From Elusimicrobia bacterium RIFOXYB2_FULL_49_7 (lineage in GTDB: Bacteria; Fibrobacterota; OXYB2-FULL-49-7), in the NCBI GenBank assembly GCA_001800515.1, contig MGVN01000133.1, positions 1 to 7,805 on the forward strand: a stretch of DNA of 7,805 nucleotides, written 5' to 3'. The position numbers were made by a program, and so were the translations under genes. Each line of letters opens with the position of its first letter. Position 1 is the stretch's first letter. The notes under the pieces are model-generated. The model worked only from the letters and a program-made list of their open reading frames with translations. It did not search any database and was not told where the DNA came from. Of the stretch, positions 6,632-7,805 are shown piece after piece.

Positions 6632-7805
6632 ATGAACATAGCGCGCATTTCAATCAAGCGTCCGACATTTATCTCGGCTATCGTGGTAATAATGCTGGTG
6701 GTGGGGTTTATATTCATGAACCGCATGAGCGTGGATATGTTCCCCGACGTCAATTTCCCTTATGTGATGGTTAATACGGTTTACCCGGGCGCGGGGCCTA
6801 AGGAAATGGAGACGCTTGTTTCAAAGGTGCTGGAGGAACAGATAAGCTCGATTTCGGGGCTTAAAAACGTTACTTCGGTAAGCCACGACGGCGTATCCAT
6901 GGTTTTCGGCGAGTTTACGCTTGAGACCGATCCTCGTTATGCAGAACAGCAGGTCAAGGATAAAGTGGCGCAGGTGCGCAACAAGCTGCCCGACGATATA
7001 TACGAGCCTGTTATCAAGCGGTTCGACCCGGCGGACAGGCCGATATTTACCATGAGCCTTACGGCCGCGCTTGCGCCGGTGGAATTGTACGATCTTGCCG
7101 ATACTATTATCAAGAACGGGCTTGAACAGGTGTCGAACGTCAGCAGCGTTGAAATTATCGGCGGCACGCGGCGCGAAATACAGGTTAACCTGGATCTTGA
7201 TAAGCTCAAAGAATACGAGACAAACGTTACCATGGTAGCCGGCAGGATAGCGTCCAACAGCCAGAACATACCCATAGGAAAAATTTCGCAGGGCGCAACG
7301 GAGCTTTCATTTAGAAGCATAGGCGAGTTCCGCGCAGTAAAGCAGATACAGGACGTGGTTGTCAGCTTCATGGGTAGCGACGTGCCGGTAACGGTCAACC
7401 GGCTTGGCACGGTGTCGGATACGGCACAGGAAATAAAGACCATAGGCTACTTAAACGGAAAAGCCGGGCTTGCGATAAACGTTTTCAAACAGTCAGGCTC
7501 CAACACGGTTGACGTGGCCGGGGCGCTTAAAAAACGCGTTGATAAGATAAATGCCTCCATGGAAAAGATGAAGGGTTCTCCAAAGCTTACCATAGTGCAG
7601 GACGGCGCGCGCCCCATAAGCATGAACATAACAGATGTTAAAGTTACGATTTTTGAAGGCATACTGCTTGCGATACTGGTTGTTTATCTTTTCCTGGGCA
7701 ATATCCGCTCCACGCTTATTACCGTGGTTGCGCTTCCTAACAGCCTCATCGGCGCTTTCATTTTTATGGGGCTTGCGAATTTCAGCATAAACATGCTGAC
7801 GCTCA
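6632..7805 (+). CDS. RND-superfamily efflux transporter permease (AcrB/HAE1-like), 3'-partial
   Basis: Proton-driven inner-membrane pump of the AcrB (ACR_tran) family. The frame stays open from the ATG to the window edge, giving 391 codons of an expected 1000 or more. Visible: the short cytoplasmic start with the SIKRPTF motif; TM1 at about 11-29; the porter domain start MSVDMFPDVNFPYVMVNTVY (32-51) and YPGAGPKEMETLVSKVLEE (51-69), both typical of the family; periplasmic porter subdomains to about 335; TM2 at about 338-356 (EGILLAILVVYLFLGNIRS); and TM3 at about 361-383. The cut at FSINMLTL is just before TM4, where the proton-relay Asp-Asp pair would lie, so its activity cannot be judged here. 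It follows the TolC-family gene by 1 bp. Substrate class (drugs, lipids, solvents, metals) is undetermined, although the sequence looks more HAE1-like than heavy-metal type. Confidence 0.93.
   Translation, partial: MNIARISIKRPTFISAIVVIMLVVGFIFMNRMSVDMFPDVNFPYVMVNTVYPGAGPKEMETLVSKVLEEQISSISGLKNVTSVSHDGVSMVFGEFTLETDPRYAEQQVKDKVAQVRNKLPDDIYEPVIKRFDPADRPIFTMSLTAALAPVELYDLADTIIKNGLEQVSNVSSVEIIGGTRREIQVNLDLDKLKEYETNVTMVAGRIASNSQNIPIGKISQGATELSFRSIGEFRAVKQIQDVVVSFMGSDVPVTVNRLGTVSDTAQEIKTIGYLNGKAGLAINVFKQSGSNTVDVAGALKKRVDKINASMEKMKGSPKLTIVQDGARPISMNITDVKVTIFEGILLAILVVYLFLGNIRSTLITVVALPNSLIGAFIFMGLANFSINMLTL

Noticed and set aside
6937..7443. Open frames on the - strand opposite the RND gene (6937-7443 and 7447-7662)
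   Set aside because: They are antisense to a continuous + strand frame with unmistakable RND motifs, which simply lacks a stop inside the window.
1..7805. CRISPR array, phage or insertion-sequence genes, or a defence system
   Set aside because: No spaced direct repeats, transposase, integrase, nuclease or other defence-type protein is present. The genes are metabolic and transport families in a single orientation.

Overview
The window comes from a Gram-negative (diderm) bacterium. It encodes an outer-membrane TolC-family protein with a signal peptide and the front of an RND efflux pump. By eye the GC content is moderate, a little over half. All recognisable genes lie on the + strand, and coding density is high. 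The phylum cannot be fixed from the sequence. The gene content and the style of the TPR protein would suit a little-studied anaerobic lineage such as Elusimicrobiota or Omnitrophota, but this is a weak impression and not a demonstrated assignment.

Positions 1-2630 form a serine-biosynthesis pair. A class V aminotransferase, cut by the left edge of the window, is followed 32 bp later by a complete serA (D-3-phosphoglycerate dehydrogenase, long form with ASB and ACT domains). The pair plausibly covers the first two steps from 3-phosphoglycerate to phosphoserine, with the class V enzyme standing in for SerC.

Positions 2631-2763 are the only sizeable non-coding stretch. They hold a 78-bp imperfect palindrome with 23-bp terminal inverted repeats. 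Each arm is itself a small hairpin. It looks like a miniature dispersed repeat (MITE/REP-like), and its left arm may also act as the serA terminator.

Positions 2764-7805 form a tightly packed run of five genes, with gaps of 4, 1, 10 and 1 bp: an ABC ATPase, an ABC-2-type permease, a membrane-anchored TPR protein with a striking His/Cys/acidic cluster, a TolC-family outer-membrane channel, and an RND transporter cut by the right edge. The spacing implies one transcript. The first two genes should make an inner-membrane ABC-2 transporter. The last two supply the outer- and inner-membrane parts of a tripartite efflux system. The expected periplasmic adaptor (HlyD/AcrA type) is not in the visible part.

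The families are mostly well known and nothing here is clearly a new system. The items most worth a second look are the palindromic element, the uncharacterised His-rich TPR protein, and the co-operonic ABC-2 plus TolC/RND arrangement without a visible adaptor.
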